A DNA stretch of 64,000 nucleotides, taken from the NCBI GenBank assembly GCA_019636495.1, contig JAHBXL010000002.1, positions 62,001-126,000 of the forward strand, given 5' to 3'. Shown here piece by piece: positions 26,880 through 35,973 of this stretch. The stretch's first letter is position 1. Each line of letters starts with the position of its first letter. The notes under the pieces were generated by a model that was not told the DNA's origin, ran no database searches, and saw nothing but the letters and a program-made list of their open reading frames with translations. The position numbers and the translations under genes were made by a program. Source of the DNA: Phycisphaeraceae bacterium. Its GTDB lineage: Bacteria; Planctomycetota; Phycisphaerae; Phycisphaerales; UBA1924.

Positions 26880-29021
26880 TCAGTTGCAGCCCGCGAACCA
26901 GACGCTCAGGAAGGCGAAGATGGCCGGGACGCCGGGGGTGCCGCCAAACTCATAGGCGGCGGGCTCTTGGGCGAACCAGGAGGCCAGGAACGCGAAGATG
27001 TCGGAGACCTCGACCGTGCCGTTGCCATCGAAGTCGGCCAGGCAGGCGGAGGAAGGCACGGGCGCTTCGAAGACGACTTCGCTGGGCGTGCCCGGCTTGA
27101 AGAGGCCGAGCGTGACCTGGCCGGTGGTCGGGGCCGAGTCGGACTCGAACCAGAAGTTGTACATCGTGCCCCAGCGGAGCGCGTTGGCGTTGACATTCTG
27201 GGCGAAGGTCTGCGTGCAGGTCCAGGAGACCGAGCCGCCGGAGGAGTCGATGGCCCAATCGGTGCCGGAGAACGGCTCGCCGGAGTGGTACGACACATCG
27301 TGGAAGCCGGTGTTGGAGACATCCACGCCCGCGCCCTTGGGCACGGAGAGCGAGTAGCCGGACCGGTCGGAGTTGAGGTTGTAGACGGCGTAGTCGTAGA
27401 GGTATCGGCCGCTGGGGAGTTGGGTGACCTTGGTCGCCACCCAGAAGCGGCCCTCTGAGGGAACATCGACGGGGATGAGCGAGACCGAGGGATCGGGGGT
27501 GTTGTTGGCCAGACCGTGGTCGCGCCAGGCGAAGATGGCCGGGTGGCCCGTGAAGGTGCCGGAAGCGGGCGACATGTCGAAGGACGACTGGTTGACGTTC
27601 ACGATCATGTAGGAGTTGTTGTTGAAGGCGTTGCCGGCCTGGGCATCATCGGTGGCGACGTATGCGCCTTCGACGATGAAGCGGGCGCCGGAGAAGGTGG
27701 TGGTGCTCATGTCGGTCTGGGCGACCTGCAAGCGGCGGAACGCGGCATCGCCCGTCGTCCCCGGGAACGAGCCGATGACGCCGGTGTAGGCGTTGATGAC
27801 GGAGCGCGGGGCGAGGCGTGTCTGGCCGCCGTTGTAGGATGCGCCGTAGACATCCATGCAGCCGACGCGCAGGCCGCTGCCGCCGCCCTGACAGGCCAGG
27901 CCGCAGCCGCTTCCATTGGCGACGCAGCACGCCGTCTTGGCAAAGCCCAGGCCAATCTGCAGCAGGCGGCCGTTGTGCAGGCGGTAGGCGTTCATGCCCA
28001 GGGCGGGCGTGCCGCTGCTCACCCATGCGAGGTTCTGATTGCCGATGTTGCAGGTGTCGGACCCGAGCGCGTAGCCGCGGATGCCGCTGACCGCGCCAAA
28101 GTTGGCGATGCCGTTGATGTGGTGGTGCGTCACGTCCGGGCCGCTGGGACCGGGCGGGGGCGGGTCGCCGACGGTGAGCGTAAAAGTGCCCGAGGTGTTG
28201 ACCCCGGCCACGCGGATGATGTACTGCTGGCCCTGGACCGCCTGGAACGACACCTGCGAACGCGTGAGGCAGAAATCGTTGTTGCAGGCGATCTCGTTGG
28301 CGCTGGTCGCCGGGCAGGCTGAGTGCACGGAGATGGTGGTGTCGAACGTTGCCGCGGTGCACGTGCTGGCGACGACGGTGCCGGTCGCGGGGGCGGTGTA
28401 GCGGTAGTACACATCGGGCGAGGCCGAGCCGACACAGGAGGTCGATCCATCGGCCAGGGCGTTGTTGGTGGTGCCGTTGAAGGAGCCGTTGCCGATCACG
28501 GTGGCGCTGGCGCACGCATCGTTGACGGGGGGCTGGCCGCCGCCGCCGGGCCCGATGGAGAGTTCGAAGTTGCCGACGTTGGAGGAGAAGCCCGAGACGC
28601 GGATGAGGTACTCGGTCCCCGCCACCGCGGAGAAGGTCAGTGTGGAGTGCAAGCCGCTGAACCCACAACTCGCATCGTCGTTGCAGGCAATCTGGGTGCC
28701 GGTGGTTCCGGGGCAGACGGCCGAGTGCACCGAGATGACCGTGTCGTAGTTGGTGGAGGAACTGCAGGTGGTGACGGTGATCGTGGCGGTCGCGGGCGCG
28801 ATGTAGCGGTACCAGACGTCGGCGTTCGTGCCCGATGCGCCGCATCCGGCCGAACCATCGTTGCTCGCGCCGATTGTTGTTCCGGCGACGGTGCCGTTTC
28901 CGATGACGATGGCGTTTGCGCAGTTGTTGTTGGAGGGTTGAGCGAGCGCAGCGCCCGCCGCGACGAGGACCGCCGCGCAGGCCAGAGCAGAGCGAGGCCT
29001 CAATGTCCGCTGATTCAGCAT
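26880..29021 (-). CDS. Large secreted protein with two PPC-like repeats and dockerin-like tail
   Basis: 713 residues. Signal peptide at 1-27 (ALACAAVLVAAGAALAQ). Two repeats of about 130 residues follow (CANAIVIGNGTVAGTT... and DACASATVIGNGSFNGTT..., each with WYRYIAPATATITVTTC or YYRYTAPATGTVVASTC), resembling bacterial pre-peptidase C-terminal domains. The middle is rich in Gly, Asn and paired Cys. The C-terminus has an EF-hand-like calcium loop ADFDGNGTVEVSDIFAFL, then a second IFAFLSVWFAGCN without the loop, a hallmark tail of Phycisphaerae exported proteins. Probably extracellular or surface-bound; target unknown. ATG 29021 has SD AAGGAAGG. Confidence 0.75.
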   Translation of the reverse strand: MLNQRTLRPRSALACAAVLVAAGAALAQPSNNNCANAIVIGNGTVAGTTIGASNDGSAGCGASGTNADVWYRYIAPATATITVTTCSSSTNYDTVISVHSAVCPGTTGTQIACNDDASCGFSGLHSTLTFSAVAGTEYLIRVSGFSSNVGNFELSIGPGGGGQPPVNDACASATVIGNGSFNGTTNNALADGSTSCVGSASPDVYYRYTAPATGTVVASTCTAATFDTTISVHSACPATSANEIACNNDFCLTRSQVSFQAVQGQQYIIRVAGVNTSGTFTLTVGDPPPPGPSGPDVTHHHINGIANFGAVSGIRGYALGSDTCNIGNQNLAWVSSGTPALGMNAYRLHNGRLLQIGLGFAKTACCVANGSGCGLACQGGGSGLRVGCMDVYGASYNGGQTRLAPRSVINAYTGVIGSFPGTTGDAAFRRLQVAQTDMSTTTFSGARFIVEGAYVATDDAQAGNAFNNNSYMIVNVNQSSFDMSPASGTFTGHPAIFAWRDHGLANNTPDPSVSLIPVDVPSEGRFWVATKVTQLPSGRYLYDYAVYNLNSDRSGYSLSVPKGAGVDVSNTGFHDVSYHSGEPFSGTDWAIDSSGGSVSWTCTQTFAQNVNANALRWGTMYNFWFESDSAPTTGQVTLGLFKPGTPSEVVFEAPVPSSACLADFDGNGTVEVSDIFAFLASWFAQEPAAYEFGGTPGVPAIFAFLSVWFAGCN

Positions 29022-29186
29022 CTTGCCTTCCTTTCGAGGGAAAGTGGAACGTGGCCGACCGCCCCGCAACGAGCCGCCAGAGTTTTCAGACTAACACCTG
29101 ATTGGACCTCGTGCCAACCGGGAGACGAACAACGTTGCGAAGTTTGTGTTTCGCAGGGCACAAACGCGGCGCGTCGAGGATGCGAA

Positions 29187-29477
29187 TCAGCGCCTTGGCG
29201 AGCGGGTGTAGGTTTTCCGCTGAGGGATGGTGACTTCGAGCGCGGCCTCGGACCGGACAACACGGGTCGCGTGCCAGCCGCGATCGGTGAGTTCGGCGTC
29301 GTAGGAGACGGATGAACCATCCTTGAGGACGCGGAAGCCCTCGCCGAGGATCTTGGAGTAATGGACGAAGATGTCCTGACCCTCGGGGCCGACAACAAAG
29401 CCGTAGCCCTTCTTTGGATCAAACCACTTTACGACGCCTTGGGCGTCCGTGATCTGCTTTTGTCCGCCTTCAGACAT
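29187..29477 (-). CDS. Cold-shock-domain RNA-binding protein
   Basis: 96 residues. RNP1 (KGYGFVV) and RNP2 (DIFVHYS) are present with the leading GVVKWFDPKK, so it is a CspA-type OB fold that binds single-stranded RNA/DNA. It is longer than the usual 65-70 residues, with a short N-terminal arm and a basic C-terminal tail (IPQRKTYTRSPRR). The unusually long upstream gap suggests a long leader, as in regulated csp genes. No SD is obvious before ATG 29477. Confidence 0.88.
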   Translation of the reverse strand: MSEGGQKQITDAQGVVKWFDPKKGYGFVVGPEGQDIFVHYSKILGEGFRVLKDGSSVSYDAELTDRGWHATRVVRSEAALEVTIPQRKTYTRSPRR

Positions 29478-29503
29478 GGGAGAACCCGCTTGCCCTGGCC
29501 GTG

Positions 29504-29521
29504 CGGGCCTGAACAGGCCCG
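29504..29521 (-). other. Perfect hairpin in the cold-shock gene leader
   Basis: CGGGCCTG-AA-CAGGCCCG, 8-bp stem and 2-base loop, 26 bases before the start codon. No T-run follows, so it is not a terminator; it could shape ribosome access. Confidence 0.45.
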
Positions 29522-29830
29522 TCTACGGACGCATCGGCGCAAGGGGGCATGGGAGTTGGGACCGCCCAGAGGGGTCCCCGGCTACAGACTACAACCATCG
29601 CGTGCACGCTTGCAACACGTTGGCGCCGCCGCTCCAGCACCCGCATTTGCACTGACACGATGCCCTCGGAAGATGTTTCTGCGGGAGGTGTCCCGCGACA
29701 ATAAAGACCTACAAGCAGACCGAGAATACCAAGACTGGATGAATACGCAAAGGGCCGGCTGCAAAAGATGTGCATAACTTCGTGCGCCGTCGTGCTTTGG
29801 CGCGTGGGCGCGGGGGCCGGCGGATCGGCC

Positions 29831-29868
29831 AAAAACAGCGCAAGTCCATGCCAAACATGGACTTGCGC
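29831..29868 (-). terminator. Intrinsic terminator of pnp
   Basis: Perfect 13-bp stem GCGCAAGTCCATG (29838-29850) / CATGGACTTGCGC (29856-29868) with a 5-base loop. On the minus strand TTTTT follows (29831-29835). Located 27 bases past the pnp stop. Confidence 0.85.
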
Positions 29869-29895
29869 GGATGTTTCCGGGATTTGGCGTGCGGA

Positions 29896-32043
29896 TCAAC
29901 CGGGCGTGGCTTCGGCTGCGAGAGCCGCCTTGCGGCTGAGTTTGATCCGGCCTTGGTCGTCCACCAGGATGACCTTGACCTTGATCACGTCGCCGATCTT
30001 GACCACATCGGACACGTTCTTCACGTAGCCCTCGGCCAGTTCCGAGATGTGGCACATGCCGTCTGTGCCGGGGGCGAGTTCGACGAATGCGCCGAAGTCC
30101 TTGGTGGAGACGACGCGGCCGGTGTAGATGGTTCCGACCTTGATCTCCTCGCACAGGGCCTCGATCTCGCTCTTGGCCAGTTCGATCGAGTCGCCATTGG
30201 GCGCGGCGATCATGACGGTGCCATCGTCCTCGACGTCGATGGTGACGCCGTACTTGTCCTGCATGCCGCGGATCGTCTTGCCGCCCGGGCCGATGAGTTT
30301 GCCGATCTTTTCGGGGTTGATGTGGAGGGTGACCAGACGCGGGGCGTAGGTGCTGATCTCGGGGCGCGGCTTGGCGATGGTCTGCTCCATGATCTCGAGG
30401 ATCTGGAGCCTGCCGACGCGGGCCTGCTCGAAGATCCGTTCGATCTGCGAGAGCACGAGGCCGCGGGTCTTGAGATCGAGTTGGATGCCGGTGATGCCCT
30501 CGCGGGTGCCTGCGACCTTGAAGTCCATGTCGCCGAAGAAGTCCTCCTCGCCGATGATGTCGGTGACGAAGAGTTCGTTGGCATCGGAATCGTCGGCGAA
30601 GCGTCCGACGGAGATGCCGGCAACGGGTGCCTTGATGGGCACGCCGGCATCCATGAGCGCCAGGCACCCGCCGCAGACCGAGGCCATCGACGAACTGCCG
30701 TTGGACTCGGTGATATCGGAGACGACGCGGATGGTGTAGGGGAACTCTTCGGGCGAGGGCAGGACGCCGAGCAGCGAGCGCTCGGCGAGCGCGCCGTGGC
30801 CGATCTCGCGGCGGCCGGGGCCCATGATGCGCTTGGCCTCGCCGGTGCAGAAGGGCGGGAAGTAGTAGTGGAGGGTGAACTTCTTGGAGTATTCGGGAAG
30901 GAGTCCGTCGATGATCTGCTCGTCCTTGCCGGTGCCGAGCGTGCAGGAGCAGAGCGACTGGGTTTCGCCGCGCTGAAAGAGCGCCGAGCCGTGGGTTCGC
31001 GCGAACACGCCGACCTCGGAGGAGATGGGCCGGATCTGCGTGGGCTTGCGGCCATCGGCCCGAGCCCCGCTCTCGACGATCAGGCGGCGTGTGATCTTCT
31101 CCTCCAGTCGGCGGAACGCATCTTTGGCGGCATTAAATCGCTTCTGGCTGGCCAGGAAATCTTCGTAGGTTCCGGTCGTCTTCAGGGGGAAGTGCTCTTC
31201 GAGCATGGCCTTGCGGATCGCGTCGACGCGCTCGGAACGGGCCTGCTTGCCGGGGATCCGCCGCGCTTCGGTCAACTGGCCCTCGACAGCCTTGCGGACC
31301 TGCTCGACCACGTCGCCCGGCGGGAGTGCCAGATCGCCCAGCACCTTGTCCTTGCCGACCTTCTTCACCAGTTCGTCGATGAGCGACAGGACGGGCTTGA
31401 TGCCCTCCTCGATGCCGAACTCGATGGCGCCCAGCACGCCCTTCTCGTCGACTTCCGCCGCGCCGACCTCGATCATGTTCACGCCGTCCTTGTGGCCGGC
31501 GAGGACCATGTCCAGATCGGAGTACTCCAGTTGGGTGACGGTGGGGTTGAGGACGTAGCGCAGGCCGTCATCGGTGACGACGCGGCCGACGCGGACGGTG
31601 GCTGTCGGCCCTTCGAAGGGCGCGTTGGAGATGGCCAGCGCGGCGGATGCGGCGGTGCCGGCGAGCACGTCGGTGTCGTTCTCGCCATCGTGCGACATGA
31701 CCCAGACCTGGACCTGGATCTCGTCGATGAAGCCATCGGGGAAGAGCGGACGGATCGGCCGGTCGATCATCCGCATCGTGAGGATTTCTTTCTCGTTGGG
31801 CGCGCCCTCGCGCTTGCGGAAGCCGCCGGGGAACTTGCCCGCCGCGGCGGTCTTCTCGCGGTAGTCGACGGTGAGCGGGAAGAAGTCCAGCCCCTCGCGC
31901 GGCTTGGCGCGGACGACGGTCGCCAGAACGGAACTCCCGGCGTAGTGGGCCATGACCGCGGCGTCGCACAGTTTGGCGATTTTGCCGGTTTCGAGGACGA
32001 GTGTGCGGCCTGCGATTTCGCGTTCGACTCTGACGTGCTGCAT
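29896..32043 (-). CDS. pnp: Polynucleotide phosphorylase
   Basis: 715 residues, standard length. It is a phosphorolytic 3'-5' exoribonuclease of the RNA degradosome. Order: first RNase PH domain ([20 protein letters not shown]), helical linker, second RNase PH domain (active-site region [14 protein letters not shown] and [31 protein letters not shown]), KH domain ([19 protein letters not shown]) near residue 565, and S1 domain ([17 protein letters not shown]) near 640. ATG 32043 follows GGAGG. It is 297 bases downstream of rpsO in the classical rpsO-pnp order. Confidence 0.97.
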   Translation of the reverse strand: MQHVRVEREIAGRTLVLETGKIAKLCDAAVMAHYAGSSVLATVVRAKPREGLDFFPLTVDYREKTAAAGKFPGGFRKREGAPNEKEILTMRMIDRPIRPLFPDGFIDEIQVQVWVMSHDGENDTDVLAGTAASAALAISNAPFEGPTATVRVGRVVTDDGLRYVLNPTVTQLEYSDLDMVLAGHKDGVNMIEVGAAEVDEKGVLGAIEFGIEEGIKPVLSLIDELVKKVGKDKVLGDLALPPGDVVEQVRKAVEGQLTEARRIPGKQARSERVDAIRKAMLEEHFPLKTTGTYEDFLASQKRFNAAKDAFRRLEEKITRRLIVESGARADGRKPTQIRPISSEVGVFARTHGSALFQRGETQSLCSCTLGTGKDEQIIDGLLPEYSKKFTLHYYFPPFCTGEAKRIMGPGRREIGHGALAERSLLGVLPSPEEFPYTIRVVSDITESNGSSSMASVCGGCLALMDAGVPIKAPVAGISVGRFADDSDANELFVTDIIGEEDFFGDMDFKVAGTREGITGIQLDLKTRGLVLSQIERIFEQARVGRLQILEIMEQTIAKPRPEISTYAPRLVTLHINPEKIGKLIGPGGKTIRGMQDKYGVTIDVEDDGTVMIAAPNGDSIELAKSEIEALCEEIKVGTIYTGRVVSTKDFGAFVELAPGTDGMCHISELAEGYVKNVSDVVKIGDVIKVKVILVDDQGRIKLSRKAALAAEATPG

Positions 32044-32311
32044 GAAACTGCCTCCGGGCAAGATGGCCCGGGGTCCGCGCGCGGGCAGCCCGAAGATCGG
32101 GCGTTGGGCGCGTTGGCCGGGCGTGACCGCCGGCCCGACGCCGCTGCGGAGGCAGAAGGCATGAGACAGTCTTCGACTGTCCCGTGCCCACTGCCACCCG
32201 GGCCGTGGCCGGCTCCCCATCCCCACACCCTCTCCCCGTCTGGTTTGGCGACCGCCTGCGAGAGGGTTTGCAGGCAGGTTTCGCCTGGCCCGAGGTGGGC
32301 CGAAACGACAA

Positions 32312-32333
32312 GCCCCCCGCTTTCGCGAGGGGC
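32312..32333 (-). other. Hairpin between rpsO and pnp
   Basis: Stem of nine pairs with one mismatch, arms 32312-32320 and 32325-32333, UUUC-like loop, starting 8 bases past the rpsO stop. Only a weak T-rich stretch follows, so it may be an attenuator or RNase cleavage hairpin rather than a full terminator, as known for rpsO-pnp in E. coli. Confidence 0.45.
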
Positions 32334-32340
32334 GAGGTGA

Positions 32341-32607
32341 TTACTTGCGCAGGCCCAGACGCTGGATCAGGGCCGTGTAGCCGTCGCGGTTGGTCCGCGC
32401 TAGATATTTCAGGAGTCGGTTGCGCCGCGCGACCTTCAGAGTCAGGCCGCGGCGGGAACTGTTGTCCTTGCGATGAGACTGGAGGTGCTGCGACAACGAG
32501 TTGATGTCGTTGGTCAGCAGGGCCACCTGGACTTCAGGCGAGCCTGAGTCCTTGTCGTGACGGCGGTTGCTGCTGACGGTCTGGGTGCGAAACTGGGCCT
32601 CGTTCAT
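32341..32607 (-). CDS. rpsO: Ribosomal protein uS15
   Basis: 88 residues, the normal length. Conserved phrases: GSPEVQVALLTNDINSLSQHL, HRKDNSSRRGLTLKVARRNRLLKYL. It binds the central domain of 16S rRNA and starts platform assembly. Located upstream of pnp on the same strand. GAGGC lies about 10 bases before ATG 32607. Confidence 0.97.
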   Translation of the reverse strand: MNEAQFRTQTVSSNRRHDKDSGSPEVQVALLTNDINSLSQHLQSHRKDNSSRRGLTLKVARRNRLLKYLARTNRDGYTALIQRLGLRK

Positions 32608-32761
32608 GCGTATTTTGCCTCAAGGCGATGGATGGGTTTCTGACCCAGATAATAGGCCGAACATCGGGGCAAGTTCAAGCGCCCGCGCGTGTTGTTCATA
32701 GTCGATTTCCGAACATCTTCCGACCGTGGGCATCCTGATGGACGCGCTGGGCATCGAGCGG

Positions 32762-34165
32762 TCATGGTGGCGGGGCATCACTGCTGAAGGAGAACTCCGG
32801 TTCGGGCTCGCCGAGGTCCGGGGGCGACTGGTCGGCCTCGATCTCGAGCGACGGCCTGGCCGCGCGCAGGCGGTCCACGCCTGCGCTGTACATCCCTGAA
32901 TCCCAGACGTAGACCTTGCAAAGGGCGGGGAAGCCGATCGCAAGGGCATCCGCTCCGGGTTCGCCGATGGACGTGCCGGCAACGCTGAGCACCTCGAGCG
33001 CGGGCAGCCCGGCCAGCATGCCCAGCCCATCGGCGGTGCAGTGTGTGTGCGCAACACTGAGTTTGCGAAGGCGTGGCATGGCCGCGACGATGTCCATCGT
33101 CGAATCGCCGATGGCTGTGCGTGCCAGCGACAACTCTTCGACCATCGGCGCGACGGGCTGGAGCAGCCGCCGCGCATCGGCATCGTCGATGCCGGGGGCG
33201 GCCGCGAAGGAGACCCACAGCGCGCCGGTCGCCGGGTCGATCACCTCGACGTGCACGTGCGCTGCGCGAAGGGCGGCGAGCGCGGCGGGCGGTGGCGCAG
33301 CGCGAACTCGCGGCGGCGGGGCGAGGGCGGAGCCGCTTTGGCGAGCGGGATCGGGCGCAGCCGGCCCGGCCCCGCTTTCGCCCGCGCCCTCGAACGATGC
33401 GCCGGCGTTGATCCATGCGATGATCGCCGCGAGCGCGTCATCGTCGGGACGCGGCTTGCCCTTGGGGGGCATGGCCGCATCGTCGTCGATCGGCAGGCGC
33501 ATGCGGAAGACGAGTTCGCTGTCATCGGCATCGCCGGGTTCGAGCGCGGAGCCTGTTGCGCCGCCGGCCATGATCCCCTCGGGCGTGTGCAGGGCGAGTT
33601 TGCCCTTGCGGGTCGATTCTCCGTGACAGGAGACGCAGTAGCGTTCGAAGATGGGCGCGATGACACGGGCGTACTCGCCATCCGCGGCGAATGTGCCGCC
33701 GGTCGGTCCGCCGCGTTCGCGTTGCGCCGCAGCGCGGTCGCGGAACGGCGCGGTCAGGAAGCCCTCACCGTGAGTCATCGCCGCGCCGAAGTGGCCCGCG
33801 GGCACGAGCAGGGCCGCACAGGCGAGCAGGAGCGGACCGTAGAGCGGGCGGGCTCGCTGCACGTGCAGTGAGAGCGCGCACAACGCCGCGGCGATTCCGA
33901 CGGCGATTCCCAGCCACCTGTGCAGGTCGAGCGTCTGCCCGCCGTACCCGTCTTCGTTGCTGAGCAGGAGGCCGGAGACGGTGGACGCCGCGGCGGTCGC
34001 CGCGAAGAGCCACGCGAGGGGCACGCGGATCGACCGGACCAGCGGCTCTCGGCGTGCCAGGGCGATGGCCTCGAGCGCGAGGATGGCGGCGACGATGCCG
34101 ATGGGCAGGTGCAGCACCATGGGGTGCACCCGGCCGGCGAACTGGAAGAGCGACTCGAGCATCAT
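32762..34165 (-). CDS. DUF2231-like membrane protein with planctomycete cytochrome and LRR-like region
   Basis: 467 residues. Residues 1-130 contain four hydrophobic helices in the DUF2231 style (FAGRVHPMVLHLPIGIVAAIL, LAWLFAATAAASTVSGLLL, WLGIAVGIAAALCALSL, LLLACAALLVPAGHFGAAM). Next comes a cytochrome-c-like part with a heme motif CVSCH near residue 178 and a distal Met in DDDAAMPPKGKPRPDD. The last third has leucine-rich-repeat-like units (IVAAMPRLRKLSVAHTHC, LAGLPALEVLSVAGTS). It follows the DUF1501 gene on the same strand. Probably an envelope electron carrier linked to the DUF1553/DUF1501 module; the substrate is unknown. Confidence 0.75.
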   Translation of the reverse strand: MMLESLFQFAGRVHPMVLHLPIGIVAAILALEAIALARREPLVRSIRVPLAWLFAATAAASTVSGLLLSNEDGYGGQTLDLHRWLGIAVGIAAALCALSLHVQRARPLYGPLLLACAALLVPAGHFGAAMTHGEGFLTAPFRDRAAAQRERGGPTGGTFAADGEYARVIAPIFERYCVSCHGESTRKGKLALHTPEGIMAGGATGSALEPGDADDSELVFRMRLPIDDDAAMPPKGKPRPDDDALAAIIAWINAGASFEGAGESGAGPAAPDPARQSGSALAPPPRVRAAPPPAALAALRAAHVHVEVIDPATGALWVSFAAAPGIDDADARRLLQPVAPMVEELSLARTAIGDSTMDIVAAMPRLRKLSVAHTHCTADGLGMLAGLPALEVLSVAGTSIGEPGADALAIGFPALCKVYVWDSGMYSAGVDRLRAARPSLEIEADQSPPDLGEPEPEFSFSSDAPPP

Positions 34166-34243
34166 GGAGAGTAATGGAGGGACCGTGATCTTGGAAGCGC
34201 CCGAGTTCAGAACCTGGAGTGTAAGGCATGGGCTTCATGACCA

Positions 34244-34293
34244 GCACGGAGTGCCGGACCACCTGGCGACCGGCACGGAGTGCCGGTCCACCT
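34244..34293. repeat. REP-like 21-bp element, copies 2 and 3 in tandem
   Basis: Copies at 34244-34264 and 34273-34293, same orientation, differing at two bases. Copy 3 overlaps the DUF1501 stop codon. Each has the near-palindromic core GGCAC-GGA-GTGCC, so transcripts would form small hairpins after the gene. Confidence 0.6.
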
Positions 34294-35767
34294 AGGCGAG
34301 CAGTTCGCGCCGGACCTTGCCAAAGACATCGGTCAGTCGGAAGTCGCGGCCCTCGTGGCGGAAGATCAATCGCTCGTGGTCGAGTCCCAACAGGTGCAAC
34401 AACGTTGCGTGCAGGTCGTGCACGTCGATGGGATTCTCGACGATGTTGTAACTGTACTCATCGGTCCGGCCGATGCTGACGCCGGGCTTGATGCCGCCGC
34501 CGGCCATCCAGATGGTGAAGCAGCGCGGGTGGTGGTCGCGGCCGTAGTTGGTCTCGGTCAGGTCGCCCTGGCTGTAGACGGTTCGCCCGAACTCGCCGGC
34601 CCAGATGACCAGCGTGTCGTCGAGCAGGCCGCGGCGCTTGAGGTCTTTGACGAGCGCGGCCTGGGGTTGATCGACCGCGGCGGACTGAAGGCGGATCTCG
34701 CCGGGCAGGTTGTTGTGCGCATCCCAGCCGCGCATGTAGAGTTGGATGAAGCGGACGCCGCGCTCGGCGAGGCGGCGGGCCAGCAGGCAGTTGGAGGCGA
34801 ATGAGCCGGGCTCTCGCACTTCGGGTCCGTACATCTCGAGCGTCGCCTCGTCCTCGCCGGAGATGTCGGCGAGTTCGGGCACGGACATCTGCATGCGGTA
34901 GGCCATCTCGTGCTGGGCGATGCGGGCGCGGACCTCGGGATCGAGCGAGCGCTCCATTTCGCGCCGGTTGAGTTCGCCGACGAGGTCGAGCATGGCGCGG
35001 CGGTCTGCGCGGTCAACCCCCGGGGGGTCTCGAAGGAACAGCACGGGCTCTGCCCCAGCGCGGAGCCGGCAGCCCTGGTGCTCGCTGGGGAGGAACCCGC
35101 AGCCCCAGAAGCGTGCCGAGAGCGCCTGCATGTTGCCGAAGCCCTGCGAGATGAGCACGACAAACGTGGGCAGGTTCGCGCTCGCGCTGCCGAGGCCGTA
35201 ACTGATCCATGAGCCGAAACTGGGGCGGCCGGGCTGCTGGCTGCCGGTCTGGAAGAACGTGATGCCCGGCTCGTGGTTGATCGCCTCGGTGTGCATCGAG
35301 TGGATGAAGCACAGGTCGCGGGCGATCGAGCCGGTGTGGGGCATGAGTTCGCTGACCCACGCGCCATCCTGATTGTTGGCGTAGCGCTTGAAGCGGAACA
35401 TCGAGGGCGCGACTGGGAAGCGCGACTGCCCGCTGGTCATGCCCGTGAGGCGCTGGCCCTGGCGGATCGAATCGGGAAGGTCCTGGTTGAAGCGGCGACG
35501 CAGTTCGGGCTTGTAGTCGAAGAGGTCGATCTGGCTGGGCGCGCCCTCCATGTGCAAGTAGATGACACGCTTGGCCCGCGGCGTGAAGTGCACCCCTGTA
35601 CCGCCGCCCCCCCCACCGCCGTCGATGCTCGGCACGGGGCGCTCCGCCGCGGCACGGAGCAGCGACGACAACGCCAGCGCGCCGACCGCGCCGCTGACGC
35701 TCTGTGCGCAGGTGCCGAAGAATCGGCGGCGGGTGAGGTCGAGGTAGTGTTGTTCGACTGGGTGCAT
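34292..35767 (-). CDS. DUF1501 protein, Tat-exported
   Basis: 491 residues. A twin-arginine signal (LTRRRFFGTCAQ followed by VSGAVGALALSSLL) targets it for export folded. The body is the planctomycete DUF1501 fold, a relative of alkaline phosphatase/sulfatase enzymes: VIYLHMEGAPSQIDLFDYKP at the start and LVIWAGEFGRTVYSQGD, YGRDHHPRCFTIWMAGGGIKPG, DLHATLLHLLGLDHERL near the end. The gene normally pairs with a DUF1553 gene, as here (206 bases upstream). The exact reaction is unknown. The ATG is preceded directly by the 7-bp tandem array, so no SD exists. Confidence 0.88.
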   Translation of the reverse strand: MHPVEQHYLDLTRRRFFGTCAQSVSGAVGALALSSLLRAAAERPVPSIDGGGGGGGTGVHFTPRAKRVIYLHMEGAPSQIDLFDYKPELRRRFNQDLPDSIRQGQRLTGMTSGQSRFPVAPSMFRFKRYANNQDGAWVSELMPHTGSIARDLCFIHSMHTEAINHEPGITFFQTGSQQPGRPSFGSWISYGLGSASANLPTFVVLISQGFGNMQALSARFWGCGFLPSEHQGCRLRAGAEPVLFLRDPPGVDRADRRAMLDLVGELNRREMERSLDPEVRARIAQHEMAYRMQMSVPELADISGEDEATLEMYGPEVREPGSFASNCLLARRLAERGVRFIQLYMRGWDAHNNLPGEIRLQSAAVDQPQAALVKDLKRRGLLDDTLVIWAGEFGRTVYSQGDLTETNYGRDHHPRCFTIWMAGGGIKPGVSIGRTDEYSYNIVENPIDVHDLHATLLHLLGLDHERLIFRHEGRDFRLTDVFGKVRRELLA

Positions 35768-35768
35768 G

Positions 35769-35894
35769 GGATGTCGGATGTCGGATGTCGGATGTCGGAT
35801 GTCGGATGTCGGATGTCGGATGTCGGATGTCGGATGTCGGATGTCGGATGTCGGATGTCGGATGTCGGATGTCGGATGTCGGATGTCGGATGTC
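35769..35894. repeat. Perfect tandem array of a heptamer, 18 copies
   Basis: GGATGTC repeated 18 times without interruption (126 bp), read GACATCC on the minus strand. It ends one base before the DUF1501 ATG (35767), inside the gap to the DUF1553 gene. Perfect repetition implies recent or ongoing slippage. Reading frames through it carry no stop on either strand, so the long frames seen there are artefacts. Confidence 0.95.
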
Positions 35895-35973
35895 GGATCG
35901 ATGTTATAAATTCAAATCACTCACCAACCCGCCCTCTCTGCTATCTGCTTTCTGTTCTCTGCTTTCTTCCCTT

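Larger units (their letters stand above)
29478..29895. other. 418-bp gap between pnp and the cold-shock gene
   Basis: No convincing gene. It holds the pnp terminator (29831-29868) at one end and a perfect 18-bp hairpin near the cold-shock start at the other. A TTCTCG/17/TATTGT pair on the minus strand (about 29699-29727) could be the cold-shock promoter, which would give a leader of about 215 bases. Confidence 0.4.

Noticed and set aside
32168..32260. Second terminator or gene between rpsO and pnp
   Set aside because: A GCCTGC/GCAGGC pairing exists, but the loop is G-rich and no T-run follows; no gene with an SD was found.
29770..32340. Open frame of about 850 codons antisense to pnp
   Set aside because: Mirrors the pnp codon pattern, Asp/Gly/Leu-rich, no domains.
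35769..35894. CRISPR array
   Set aside because: Repeat unit is 7 bases without spacers; it is a microsatellite-like array, and no cas genes are present.
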